Shown in pieces: positions 12,976 through 21,112 of a stretch of 64,000 nt of DNA (the stretch's first letter is position 1; each line of letters begins with the position of its first letter). A program made the position numbers and the translations under genes. The notes under the pieces are model-generated. The model made no database searches and was not told the DNA's origin. It worked only from the letters and a program-made list of their open reading frames with translations. The DNA lies in contig JADJQN010000015.1 in NCBI GenBank assembly GCA_016712745.1, forward strand, positions 868,001-932,000, in the 5' to 3' direction. This DNA is from Sandaracinaceae bacterium. Lineage in GTDB: Bacteria > Myxococcota_A > Polyangia > Polyangiales > JADJQN01.

Positions 12976-13018
12976 CTACGAGCGCCGACAGCGATGGCTG
13001 TGGCGCTCGCGATCGTAG
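12976..13018 (-). terminator. GC-rich hairpin downstream of the methyltransferase gene
   Basis: The stem GAGCGCC-g-ACAGC (12980-12992) pairs with GCTGT-GGCGCTC (12997-13008) around a GATG loop, with an outer CTACG/CGTAG pairing. It begins 14 bases after the stop of the methyltransferase gene. There is no long U-tract, so termination efficiency is uncertain. Confidence 0.5.
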
Positions 13019-13031
13019 CTTAGGCGTTCGC

Positions 13032-14075
13032 TTAGGCGCTGGCGCCAGCGGGCTTTTCGACGAGGACGACTTTGTACGTATCCGTGCCATCGACCATGTT
13101 GTCGTAAAGGCGCGTGCCTGGATTGCGTGCGAAATTCTTGAGAGCGATTTCGGCTTCCACGCGACGCTTGGCGCCGTAGTACGGAATCTTGAAACCGTGG
13201 AAGGTGCGAAGGCAGTGATCGACGAAGATGTCGATACGCTTCTTGTCTTCATCACGAGCTTGAACGGCTTCCTTCGTCACGTCGCGCACTTCGCGAACCT
13301 TCATGCCGATGGACTCGAGATAGTCGAAGCAGGGCTTCCAGGTCGCTTCCGGAATCGCATTGCCCCACACAATGTGTCCACCGGGCTTGAGCATGCGCTG
13401 TGCAGTTTTGAAGAAGCGGCGATCCTCGTCCGTGATGACGCCGGGCATTTCCGTGACGTGCGTTTCATTCACGGCAACAAAGTCAGCAACGCTGTCTTTG
13501 ATGTCTGCTTTCGTTGCATCGACGCAGGTCGCGACGAGGCGTCCGCCGAGCCCTGGCACATGCTTGCGGCGCGCGGTTTGAATCGCCGCGTACTGCATGT
13601 CGAGCGCTTCGTAGGTGCACTCAGGCAGCACGGTGGTGCACACGTAGTTGGCGCCAGCGCCAGTGCCGCATCCCATTTCAACGACGTGGACTTTGCCCTT
13701 GCGCGCCGCAACGTAGTCTTTGACTTCCGCGAATTGGTAGAGACCCGCGTAAGCGTTCTTCCCGAAGCGCTGGGGATCGTTGGCTTGTGTCGGACACGGG
13801 CCCCACGTCTTTGGCCAAGCGCAGCCCCATGTGTTGAACGTGAACTCGTATGACGCGCCGGTCTCCGACGGGACGTTGCCAACCGAGCGGTAGAGCGCAT
13901 AGAGAAGCGAATACAATGACTGCTTGTCGTAATCGTCTTCACTGACGTCGCCGTCGGTGGTTGAAATCTTGCTCTTCTTCTCGAAAGCCGTGCTTGCGAT
14001 CCAAGCGGCGAGAATGAATTGAAGCTGAGTCTTCGAGTAGTCAGCTTTGCGGTCGAGGGCGGTGAGAACATCCAT
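13032..14075 (-). CDS. Class I SAM-dependent methyltransferase
   Basis: The 347-residue protein carries a Rossmann-type SAM-binding motif I, VVEMGCGTGAGA (131-142). An acidic residue ends the following strand (EALDMQYAAIQTARR), and a post-II region reads FKTAQRMLKPGGHIVWGN. A roughly 120-residue N-terminal extension precedes the SAM domain, with an aromatic and Cys-containing stretch (NTWGCAWPKTWGPCP, 81-95). This may form a lid or substrate domain. The C-terminal part (HGFKIPYYGAKRRVEAE) is also outside the core fold. The substrate cannot be inferred. The gene is transcribed divergently from the lipoprotein gene at 14471 and followed by a hairpin. Confidence 0.8.
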   Translation of the reverse strand: MDVLTALDRKADYSKTQLQFILAAWIASTAFEKKSKISTTDGDVSEDDYDKQSLYSLLYALYRSVGNVPSETGASYEFTFNTWGCAWPKTWGPCPTQANDPQRFGKNAYAGLYQFAEVKDYVAARKGKVHVVEMGCGTGAGANYVCTTVLPECTYEALDMQYAAIQTARRKHVPGLGGRLVATCVDATKADIKDSVADFVAVNETHVTEMPGVITDEDRRFFKTAQRMLKPGGHIVWGNAIPEATWKPCFDYLESIGMKVREVRDVTKEAVQARDEDKKRIDIFVDHCLRTFHGFKIPYYGAKRRVEAEIALKNFARNPGTRLYDNMVDGTDTYKVVLVEKPAGASA

Positions 14076-14470
14076 GTCGTCTAGTCTCCGATACGAGTTG
14101 CGTCATTCGGGACAAGTCGATGTCCTCGGCGCACAAACAGCCCGCTACCTTGGCTGATGGAAATCATTTGGGATACGTAATTGTTAGGTCGCGTGCACTG
14201 AATAGCTGCGAAGTCGCTTGAATGATTGGTGATCGCGGTGCGAAGAAAATCCTAGCTGCGATTCAAATGAACTCACTTCGCGCGAACCTGCAGCGTTTTG
14301 TCGGCGCGAGATCAGAACAAGGCGTGAGTGCGTCGTCGGACGTCGCGAAGCGTCGAGTGCCGTCGTGCGGGCTCTCGCACGACCGCGTGACGGACAAAAA
14401 AAGCTAACGGACCGGTGGCAGTTCGAAGCGGCTGCGCTAGCTTCGGCGCGTTTTCTAACGAGGCCTCTAT
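14076..14470. other. 395-bp divergent intergenic region
   Basis: This gap separates two divergent genes and should contain both promoters. I find no convincing coding frame, no strong palindrome and no unambiguous -35/-10 pair. The segment just before the plus-strand start holds a CGAAGC/GCTTCG inverted pair, which may be a small hairpin. Confidence 0.4.
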
Positions 14471-15067
14471 ATGAACCGCGCATTTCAGATCATCGTAGGG
14501 TTCACTCTCGCTGCATGCAGCGCCTCGCACGCCGCGACCCTTGACCCACGCGACGCGGGAACTGTAAGCGATGCATCAAGCATGAGCGATGCAGCGTTTC
14601 ACACAGCCCCCGACGCGCGCGACGATAGCGGCAGCACGCCAGGCGACGCGTCCAGCGACGCCGGTGACGATCTCTATGCGCGCTACATCGCGTATTTGAT
14701 GGCGGGCGAACGCTCGGCAATCCACGGCTGCACCTGTACCTGGGCATCGCATTACGACAGCGAGGACGCATGCATCGCCGCTGCGACGCTGAGTGATGTG
14801 GAAACCAACTGTTCCTGGACCGCATTCTCCGATCACCGTGAGCAGTTGCAGCCCACGTTCGATTGCACGTACACCGCGCAGCTCGCGTACTTCCGCTGCA
14901 TGGGCCGCGTCCCATGCGACGAATCGGTTGCATCGGATTTCGAATACTCGTGCTCGTCTCAGTTCGACGAGGTCCGATACTCGTGCCCGGAGCGCGACCA
15001 AGCCGCAAGCGACGCGATGCGCGAACAGTACTACGCATGCATCGGAGACCTCCCGCCAAATCGGTAG
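14471..15067 (+). CDS. Small Cys-rich lipoprotein
   Basis: The 198-residue product begins with a signal ending in the lipobox LAAC (Cys16). An Asp/Ser/Ala-rich linker of about 50 residues follows (DAGTVSDASSMSDAA style). The folded domain starts around residue 67 (DDLYARYIAYLMAGE). It contains eight or nine Cys in a CTCTW / EDACIAA / TNCSW / FDCTY / FRCMG / VPCDE / YSCSS / RYSCPE / YYACIG pattern, consistent with a disulfide-stabilised extracytoplasmic domain. Small secreted proteins with this regular Cys spacing are common in Myxococcota, but I cannot assign a family or function. Confidence 0.75.
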   Translation: MNRAFQIIVGFTLAACSASHAATLDPRDAGTVSDASSMSDAAFHTAPDARDDSGSTPGDASSDAGDDLYARYIAYLMAGERSAIHGCTCTWASHYDSEDACIAAATLSDVETNCSWTAFSDHREQLQPTFDCTYTAQLAYFRCMGRVPCDESVASDFEYSCSSQFDEVRYSCPERDQAASDAMREQYYACIGDLPPNR

Positions 15068-15124
15068 CCCGCGCGCGCGTTTGGAGCCCGCGCGCGGGTT
15101 TGGGGCCCGCGCGCGGGTTTGGGG
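15068..15124. repeat. Three tandem 19-bp GC-rich repeats
   Basis: Three head-to-tail units of CCCGCGCGCGGGTTTGGGG occupy 15068-15086, 15087-15105 and 15106-15124, the first slightly diverged. Each unit contains its own CCCGCGCGCGGG palindrome. They start just after the stop of the Cys-rich lipoprotein gene and run directly into the inverted repeat that follows. Confidence 0.85.
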
Positions 15125-15189
15125 ACGATCGGTGAAATAGTGAAATAGGCGGCTGGCGTCGCTATTTCACTATTTCACCGATCGTCCCC
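15121..15189. repeat. Perfect 28-bp inverted repeat between convergent genes
   Basis: The left arm is 15121-15148 and the right arm 15162-15189, exact reverse complements separated by 13 bases. Each arm contains GTGAAATA twice in tandem, and the ends read GGGGACGATC/GATCGTCCCC. The right arm ends 9 bases before the scoB stop. The transcript would form a very stable hairpin in either direction, without a U-tract. It is either a convergent-transcription barrier or a mobile palindromic element. Confidence 0.9.
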
Positions 15190-15198
15190 TCTTCAGAG

Positions 15199-15852
15199 CT
15201 AAACGGTCATGGGCTTCACGTCGTTGCCGACGATGAGCTTCGGCTGCGTCTTCTTTACGATGTCGTCGGTGCTTACGCCCGGGGCGGTTTCGCGCAGGAT
15301 GAGGCCGTCCTTGGTGATGTCGATCACGGCGAGGTCGGTGATGATGCGGTGCACGACGCCTTTGCCGGTGAGCGGCAGTGCACACTCGTTGAGAATCTTT
15401 GGGTCACCGTTCTTGGACGAGTGCTCCATGATCACCACGACACGTTTAGCGCCATGAACGAGATCCATCGCTCCGCCCATTCCTTTGATCATCTTGCCGG
15501 GGATCATCCAGTTGGCGAGATCGCCATTGGCGGCAACTTCCATCGCGCCGAGAATCGCCAAGTCGATATGACCTCCGCGAATCATGCCGAAGGATTGCGC
15601 GCTGTCGAAGATCGACGAGCCTGGCATCATCGTGACCGTCTCTTTGCCGGCGTTGATGAGGTCGGCGTCTTCTTTGCCTTCCTCCGGGTAGGGGCCGATG
15701 CCAAGCAGGCCGTTCTCGCTCTGCAACATCACTTCGACGCCTTTGGGAATGTAGTTCGCAACGAGCGTGGGCATGCCGATGCCGAGGTTTACGTAGAAGC
15801 CATCACGCAATTCCTGCGCTGCGCGTTGGGCGATTTGTTCGCGACTGAGCAT
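15199..15852 (-). CDS. scoB: 3-oxoacid CoA-transferase subunit B
   Basis: This is the beta subunit of a family I CoA-transferase that moves CoA from succinyl-CoA (or acetyl-CoA) to an acetoacetate-type 3-oxoacid, allowing ketone-body or short-chain fatty acid use. It has 217 residues, the normal subunit length. The catalytic glutamate lies in QSENGLLGIGP (Glu46). NLGIGMPTLVANY (22-34), GGHIDLAILGAMEV and HRIITDLAVID are also family hallmarks. Its ATG overlaps the stop of scoA by one base (TGATG), so the two subunits are translationally coupled. The exact substrate pair (ScoAB versus AtoDA) is not decidable from sequence. Confidence 0.92.
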   Translation of the reverse strand: MLSREQIAQRAAQELRDGFYVNLGIGMPTLVANYIPKGVEVMLQSENGLLGIGPYPEEGKEDADLINAGKETVTMMPGSSIFDSAQSFGMIRGGHIDLAILGAMEVAANGDLANWMIPGKMIKGMGGAMDLVHGAKRVVVIMEHSSKNGDPKILNECALPLTGKGVVHRIITDLAVIDITKDGLILRETAPGVSTDDIVKKTQPKLIVGNDVKPMTV

Positions 15853-16559
15853 CAGACCGCCTCCTTCTTGCGTACCGTGCGACGTTCAATCTTCTTTTGG
15901 TGCTGGCCATTGCCGACGACGACACGCTGCACGTAAACGCCTGGCAAGTGCACGTGGTCGGGATCGATGCTTCCAACCTCGACGAGCTCTTCGACTTCGG
16001 CGATGGTGATCTTGCCGGCCATCGCAACGAGCGGATTGAAGTTGCGCGCGGTCTTGCGGAAGACGAGGTTGCCGTAGCGGTCGCCTCTCCACGCTTTGAC
16101 GAGCGCGAAGTCGCCAACGATTCCGCGTTCCATCACGTACATGCGTCCGTTGAACTCGCGCGTCTCCTTGCCTTCAGCGACCTGCGTGCCAAATCCCGCC
16201 GGCGTGAAAAACGCCGGAATGCCGGAGCCGCCGGCACGGAGGCGCTCAGCGAGAGTGCCTTGCGGGCAAAGCTCAACCTCAAGCTCGCCCGAAAGAAACT
16301 GGCGCTCGAACTCTTTGTTCTCGCCGACGTAGCTCGAGACCATCTTCTTGATCTGTTTTGGGCCGAGCAGAAGTCCCAAACCAAAATCGTCGACACCGCA
16401 GTTGTTGGAAACGACCGTGAGACCCTTGGTCCCGCGTTCCCGAAGCGCTGCGATGCAGAGCTCGGGGATCCCGCAGAGACCAAAACCACCCGAGAGGAGC
16501 GTCGCTCCGTCCGGGATATCTTTGACAGCTTCTGCTGCGCTCTTGACGACCTTGTCCAT
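15852..16559 (-). CDS. scoA: 3-oxoacid CoA-transferase subunit A
   Basis: This is the alpha subunit partnering the product of the following gene. It has 235 residues and shows the glycine-rich CoA-binding loop SGGFGLCGIPE (23-33), then NNCGVDDFGLGLLL and GGSGIPAFFTPAGFGT, all family signatures. The C-terminal tail is basic (KKIERRTVRKK). It starts at the ATG at 16559, 57 bases downstream of the membrane protein gene on the same strand. The three may share a transcript, although their functions are not obviously linked. Confidence 0.92.
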   Translation of the reverse strand: MDKVVKSAAEAVKDIPDGATLLSGGFGLCGIPELCIAALRERGTKGLTVVSNNCGVDDFGLGLLLGPKQIKKMVSSYVGENKEFERQFLSGELEVELCPQGTLAERLRAGGSGIPAFFTPAGFGTQVAEGKETREFNGRMYVMERGIVGDFALVKAWRGDRYGNLVFRKTARNFNPLVAMAGKITIAEVEELVEVGSIDPDHVHLPGVYVQRVVVGNGQHQKKIERRTVRKKEAV

Positions 16560-16616
16560 GCGCGCTTTTTAGCACGGCGCAGCCTGACCGGGGAATACGC
16601 GGAAACACGCGTTGCG

Positions 16617-18170
16617 CTACAGGTTGCCGGGCTCGCGAGGGGCAGGCTGCCAGTGCGACGTGATGAAGTTGTATTCGCGCTGTGCGTCGGCGTTGGGCGG
16701 ATCGTCGGGCGTGGCAAAGGCGTGGATACCGATTGCGGCTACGGCGACGGCGATGACGGAGGCGATGATTCGCTCGCGAGCGTTCTTCAGTAGGCGCAGC
16801 GAGTAGATGAGCGCTGCTGCCGCGACGATGAGCAGAGGATACATCGCTGTGGTGCCGAAGACGTCCCAATAGTGCAGTGCGGTGAGAGGAGCAAAGTTGT
16901 TCTCGATCAGCGGAACAAATATTTGCGCAACCGGGCGCGTCACAGGCTCGGGCAGGTGAGGGTAGTAGGCACTGGGAATGCCCGAGGCAACGAAACCAAT
17001 GGCGGCGGTGCCGAGTGCGAGACCCGCGGCGAGTGGTTTGCTCTTCGCTGCGATCCATTCGAGCCCTGCGAGCGCGGGCCACGCGACGAAAGGTACGACG
17101 ACCGCGAGGTAACGGGGACCGATGGTCCAGCCGCCGCGCCAGTTGTTCATCAGCGAGATGACGAGGCCCGTGCCGAGCGTGATCGCGAGTGCTGCGAGGG
17201 CGTCGGTGCGGTCGCGCCGGCGTCGCAGGAGCAGAACCCAACCGACGAATGCGAAGAAGAGTATCGGCGTAAGGGGAAAGAGACCGAAGCCTGTGTCGAA
17301 GAAGAGGCCCCGAGCGCCGTCTGCGTGAAAGCCGTCGGCTCCGAAGAAGCCCTGCTCATGCGCGGCGCGGAAGGCCGGGTTTTCTACGAAAAGATGCCCG
17401 GGCCGAAACGGACTTCCGAAGGAGCGCCATTGAAAATGCATCATCAAGAGGGTCGGAAGAGCGCCGCCGATGGCAAAGGGCACCAGGCGTTTCCACGGCC
17501 GCACGCACGCGAGTGCGTAAACTGCGAGGACGACGGAGACGACAAAACCCGGATACTCGAAGAAAGTGACGCCCGCAGTGCACAGGCCGGCAACGAACGC
17601 TGCGGTGCCTGAAAGCTTCTTCTTCTCACGCGCCTCCGCGAGCAAGGCAAACGCCACGAACGCTGCGGCCGCGCTCTGCGTATGACTGACGAACATCATT
17701 CCGTAGCCGTATAAGAGCGAGCCAATCGCCACGGAGTAGAAGACCGACTCAGCGAGCACTCCTGATTTTGCGCGGCGCCGCAGCCAGCGATAAAAGAAGA
17801 CGAGAAAAAGAACAGTGGGAAACATGCTGGCTGTGGCGCGGCATACCCAAAGCGCGGTGGTGCGATCGAAGTTCTTGGCGAACGTATAGTAGAGGAAGTA
17901 GCCGGGCACCCCGAGCATGCTCGTGCCAGGAGCCTTTACGCTGTAGAAGTGTCCGTCCCGTACCCCCGCGTCGTTGACCCACCCCCAACGCGCGCGCACT
18001 TCGTCGATTTGGTACGAGTGGTTTTCGACGAGCGCCGCCGTCATGTAGAGGCGAACGTTCTCGTTCGGGTTGTTCAGGTCCGGCTGGTAGGGAAAGACGT
18101 AGAAGTACGCGAACGCGCAGACGATGAAGGCAAACGCGCTGCCTCGTATTTTTCCGCCGTTACCCGACAT
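16617..18170 (-). CDS. Polytopic membrane protein, GT-C glycosyltransferase-like
   Basis: I place the start at the ATG at 18170 (517 residues) rather than the TTG at 18218. About eleven hydrophobic helices are spread over the whole length. The first extracytoplasmic loop contains NENVRLYMTAALVENHSYQ followed by DGHFYSVKAPGTSMLGVPGY. This layout (acidic or Asn motif after helix 1, then a conserved KAPG segment) is seen in bacterial GT-C-like proteins of unknown specificity. A central cytoplasmic or periplasmic loop is Phe/Gly-rich (GFFGADGFHADGARGLFFD). It is transcribed divergently from another GT-C-like gene with only 59 bases between starts, suggesting a shared envelope glycan function. Confidence 0.75.
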   Translation of the reverse strand: MSGNGGKIRGSAFAFIVCAFAYFYVFPYQPDLNNPNENVRLYMTAALVENHSYQIDEVRARWGWVNDAGVRDGHFYSVKAPGTSMLGVPGYFLYYTFAKNFDRTTALWVCRATASMFPTVLFLVFFYRWLRRRAKSGVLAESVFYSVAIGSLLYGYGMMFVSHTQSAAAAFVAFALLAEAREKKKLSGTAAFVAGLCTAGVTFFEYPGFVVSVVLAVYALACVRPWKRLVPFAIGGALPTLLMMHFQWRSFGSPFRPGHLFVENPAFRAAHEQGFFGADGFHADGARGLFFDTGFGLFPLTPILFFAFVGWVLLLRRRRDRTDALAALAITLGTGLVISLMNNWRGGWTIGPRYLAVVVPFVAWPALAGLEWIAAKSKPLAAGLALGTAAIGFVASGIPSAYYPHLPEPVTRPVAQIFVPLIENNFAPLTALHYWDVFGTTAMYPLLIVAAAALIYSLRLLKNARERIIASVIAVAVAAIGIHAFATPDDPPNADAQREYNFITSHWQPAPREPGNL

Positions 18171-18229
18171 CGCGGCGCAGCGTAGCGCGAAACCGGCGCG
18201 CTTGCGCGCATCAACCAACGCACTCTTCT

Positions 18230-19984
18230 GTGCTAAACCTCGCCGCCGTGACGCCGGTTGCTGCAGAGAAAACGACTAAAACACTCACAGAGCAGCTGAG
18301 TGCGCCTCGCATTGCTGCGGTCATTGCCGTGATCGCGCTCATCTACGGCATCGCGAGCATGCACCGTTACGGCGTGACGAGTGACGCGCCGGCTCTCTAC
18401 TACGCTGGCGACCGCACCCTCTACTGGATGGGGCGTCCCACCGAGCACGGCGCACTCGATTTTCGCGGCAACGATCCGCCGGCATTCACGAGCACTTTCG
18501 ATCGTCACCAAGCAGCGTATGACGACTCGATTTGGTTCCCAGTTTTTCCGGGACTGGTCTGCGCGATAACCTCTGCGGTTTTTCACGACTCGCTTGGCCT
18601 TCTGAATGTGATCGACGGACATCACCTCGGCCTGCTCTTGCTCCACTGTGTTGGACTCTTCTTTTTCTGCGTCTACACGTCGCGCTTATTCGGGCGAGTG
18701 GGCGGAGTTGCCGCAACGCTTGTGCTAGCGCTCTTTCCAAGCTCGATTGGTCACTCCTTCAACAATCCAAAGGACTGGCCGTGCGCAATCTTCTACGGCC
18801 TGGCGATGCTCGCCGCGTGCACGGGCATTGTGGAGCAGCGCGCGCGGCATCTGATTGCGGCCGCAGTCTTCGTAGGCCTTTCAATCAGCGCCAAGTTCAA
18901 CGGCTACCTCGTTTTCGCAAACTTGGTGTTGTGGGTGCCGATTGCGTGGTGGCTCCTCTACCGCAAGAAAGTAGAAATCAGCGCAGCGATGGCTTCGGCC
19001 TTCATCGCGATGCCCTACATCGCCTTCGCACTATTCATCGTGCTGTGGCCATGGATTTGGCACGCCGGAATCGCGCGCGGTTGGGACAATTTCGCCGAGC
19101 ACATTCGCTTCATGATCTCACGAGGCGTCGGCGATCGACCAACGTGGACAAGCTATCCGTTCCGCGTGCTCTTCCTCATGTCGCCCCCTGTCGTCCTCCT
19201 GCTGGCGATGTTTGGCGCGGCAAGCGGATGGCGGGGGGATGAGCGCCAGCGTGTGATTTGGATTCTGCTCCTCATTTGGTTGCTCTTCCCGCTCGTGCGC
19301 ATCGCGGCGCCGCATTCGAACTTCTACGATGCCAATCGACACTTCCTCGAGTACGTGCCCGCGCTCTGCGCGCTCGCCGGATTTGGCGTCGCGCGCGCCT
19401 ACGACCTGCTGCGCCACTCAAAAAGGGGACTGTCCCCTTTTATTTTGTCCCCGCTTGTTGGCGTGGCTGTGGTTGGGCTTGTCTACGCGGACGCTCTCTA
19501 CCGGCCGTTCGAAGCCGCGTACTTCAACGCCTTCGCGGGCGGTCTCCACGGCGCTCAACGCGACCGGCCCCTCTCCATGGAGGAGCCGCATGTCGGTTGG
19601 GCAAACGGTACCGAGGGCGATTTTTGGTGGAGCTCGGTCCGCGACGCGGTGACGTTCTTGCGCGAGCATCGCGTGACCAATTCGGTGGGTTTGTGTCAGA
19701 CCGGAAAACTGCTTTGGGCCGATAGCTGGCCTGAGGATGCTCCCATGCCGAACTTCGTCGACGCGCGCGACCCAGGTTTCAACGAAACGTCATGGGTCTA
19801 CATCATGCCGCGCCAGACATCGTGCCCATGGCCGATGGTGCAGCGGCTCGAGTCCGAACGCCCCATTGTTCATCGGGTCGAGCGCGACGGCGGACTCATC
19901 TTCGAAATCCTCGGTGCGCGCGATGGATTACCCCACCAACCACGGCCGACCACGCTCGAAAATGCCCGACGTTTTGCGCGTTAG
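18230..19984 (+). CDS. GT39/PMT-like glycosyltransferase with a palindrome inside its coding sequence
   Basis: The 584-residue integral membrane protein starts at GTG 18230 (GTG 18248 is also possible). After the first helix it has the acidic loop YGVTSDAPALYYAGD, typical of ArnT/PMT-type enzymes that use polyprenyl-phosphate sugars. Further family-like stretches are NNPKDWPCAIFYGLAML and the large C-terminal periplasmic segment. Roughly ten helices are visible. At residues about 396-408 the loop KRGLSPFILSPL is encoded by a palindromic element at 19420-19452. The element kept the frame and extends a loop between two helices. A separate 59-bp divergent spacer precedes the gene. Confidence 0.8.
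   Translation: MLNLAAVTPVAAEKTTKTLTEQLSAPRIAAVIAVIALIYGIASMHRYGVTSDAPALYYAGDRTLYWMGRPTEHGALDFRGNDPPAFTSTFDRHQAAYDDSIWFPVFPGLVCAITSAVFHDSLGLLNVIDGHHLGLLLLHCVGLFFFCVYTSRLFGRVGGVAATLVLALFPSSIGHSFNNPKDWPCAIFYGLAMLAACTGIVEQRARHLIAAAVFVGLSISAKFNGYLVFANLVLWVPIAWWLLYRKKVEISAAMASAFIAMPYIAFALFIVLWPWIWHAGIARGWDNFAEHIRFMISRGVGDRPTWTSYPFRVLFLMSPPVVLLLAMFGAASGWRGDERQRVIWILLLIWLLFPLVRIAAPHSNFYDANRHFLEYVPALCALAGFGVARAYDLLRHSKRGLSPFILSPLVGVAVVGLVYADALYRPFEAAYFNAFAGGLHGAQRDRPLSMEEPHVGWANGTEGDFWWSSVRDAVTFLREHRVTNSVGLCQTGKLLWADSWPEDAPMPNFVDARDPGFNETSWVYIMPRQTSCPWPMVQRLESERPIVHRVERDGGLIFEILGARDGLPHQPRPTTLENARRFAR
19420..19452. repeat. REP-like palindrome inside the GT39-like gene
   Basis: AAAAGGGGAC-T-GTCCCCTTTT is a perfect palindrome around one base, followed by ATTTTGTCCCC, a partial third arm. 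It resembles but is not identical to the GGGGACGTTCCCC elements at 26.8 and 46.2-47.1 kb (centre ACTGT versus ACGTT). It is translated as KRGLSPFILSP without breaking the frame. Confidence 0.8.
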
Positions 19985-19999
19985 GTGCGTTGACCGGGG

Positions 20000-21112
20000 G
20001 TGGCTGCAAGTTCTAACCTCTCGCTCCCTGTGACTTCGAACGCATCTTCGCGCCCCGCAGGCTCCGCGTCATCGGCCACGAGCCTCGCGCAGGGAGCTAG
20101 TAGCCGTCCGTCAAAGCGTCCGCGCCCGCGCCGCATCGTTGCCGTGACGGGAGCAGCGTCCTACCTCGGTCGCAATCTCGTGGGCCTCCTCGAAGAAGAC
20201 CCATCAGTTTCGAAGATCATCGTTCTCGATATCCAGAACCCGACTACCGCCGGCAAGAAGACTCGTTTCTACAAGATTGACCTCACGCAACCCGCGGTCG
20301 ACTCGCGCCTTTCGGAGATTTTCGGCGCCGAAGAGGTAGATGTAGTTGTGCACCTCGCGTTCCTGTCGAGTCCGTCCACCGCCACTGCATGGGCACACGA
20401 GCTCGAGAGCGTTGGCACGATGCACGTACTGAACGCGTGCCGAGAGAAGCGCATCTCGAAGTTCATCATGCGCTCGGAAACGTTCCTCTACGGACCGCAC
20501 AGCGCTAATCCCAACTTCCTCACCGAGAAGCATCCGACGCTTGGGATTCGCAACACGTCCTTCCTCAAAGACAAGATCGACGCGGAGAAAGAGGCGCGCA
20601 AATTCGCAGCCTCCAATCCCCATTGCTGCGTTTCGATCCTTCGCTTCGCACCCATCGTCGGCCCGACGGTGCACAACTACATCACCAAGTGGTTGTCGCG
20701 TCCGCTCGTGCCGACCGTGATGGGCTTCGATCCGCTCGTGCAGTTCGTGCACGAGATGGATGCCGTGGCGGCGTTACTCCTGGCGATCGCGCGTGACGTT
20801 CCTGGCACCTTCAACATCGCAGGCGAGGGTGTGTTGCCTTTGTCGACGGCGGTGAAACTCACGGGACGTTCGACGTTGCCGATGCCGGAGTTCGTGCTGC
20901 GCGGGGCGGTGGCTATGCTTTGGGCTGCGGGACTTGTCGAAGCGCCATCCGCATTTATTAGCTATTTGCGCCATCTCTGCGTCGCTGACGGCGAGCTTGC
21001 GGCGGTTGAGCTCGGGTTTCGCCCGGCCTATACAACGCGTGAAGCGGTGTTGGACTTTGGTGGCGCGATGCGTCTTCGCGATGCTCGTCTCTTGCAAGAG
21101 GGTCAGCGATGA
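20000..21112 (+). CDS. Extended SDR, NAD-dependent epimerase/dehydratase-like
   Basis: The 370-residue protein starts at GTG 20000. A Ser/Ala/Arg-rich leader of about 45 residues precedes a Rossmann fold with VTGAASYLGRNLV (49-61) and an acidic end of strand 2 (IVLDIQN). Strand 4 reads VVVHLAF. The usual YxxxK is not clear; the region corresponding to it reads SFLKDKIDAEK, so catalysis may be atypical. Its stop overlaps the start of the next gene by 4 bases (ATGA), a PlsC-type acyltransferase. The same pairing (a GalE-like protein followed by an acyltransferase) is known in Mycobacterium tuberculosis as Rv0501/Rv0502, which suggests a conserved lipid-related unit. The substrate is unknown. 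Confidence 0.8.
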   Translation: MAASSNLSLPVTSNASSRPAGSASSATSLAQGASSRPSKRPRPRRIVAVTGAASYLGRNLVGLLEEDPSVSKIIVLDIQNPTTAGKKTRFYKIDLTQPAVDSRLSEIFGAEEVDVVVHLAFLSSPSTATAWAHELESVGTMHVLNACREKRISKFIMRSETFLYGPHSANPNFLTEKHPTLGIRNTSFLKDKIDAEKEARKFAASNPHCCVSILRFAPIVGPTVHNYITKWLSRPLVPTVMGFDPLVQFVHEMDAVAALLLAIARDVPGTFNIAGEGVLPLSTAVKLTGRSTLPMPEFVLRGAVAMLWAAGLVEAPSAFISYLRHLCVADGELAAVELGFRPAYTTREAVLDFGGAMRLRDARLLQEGQR

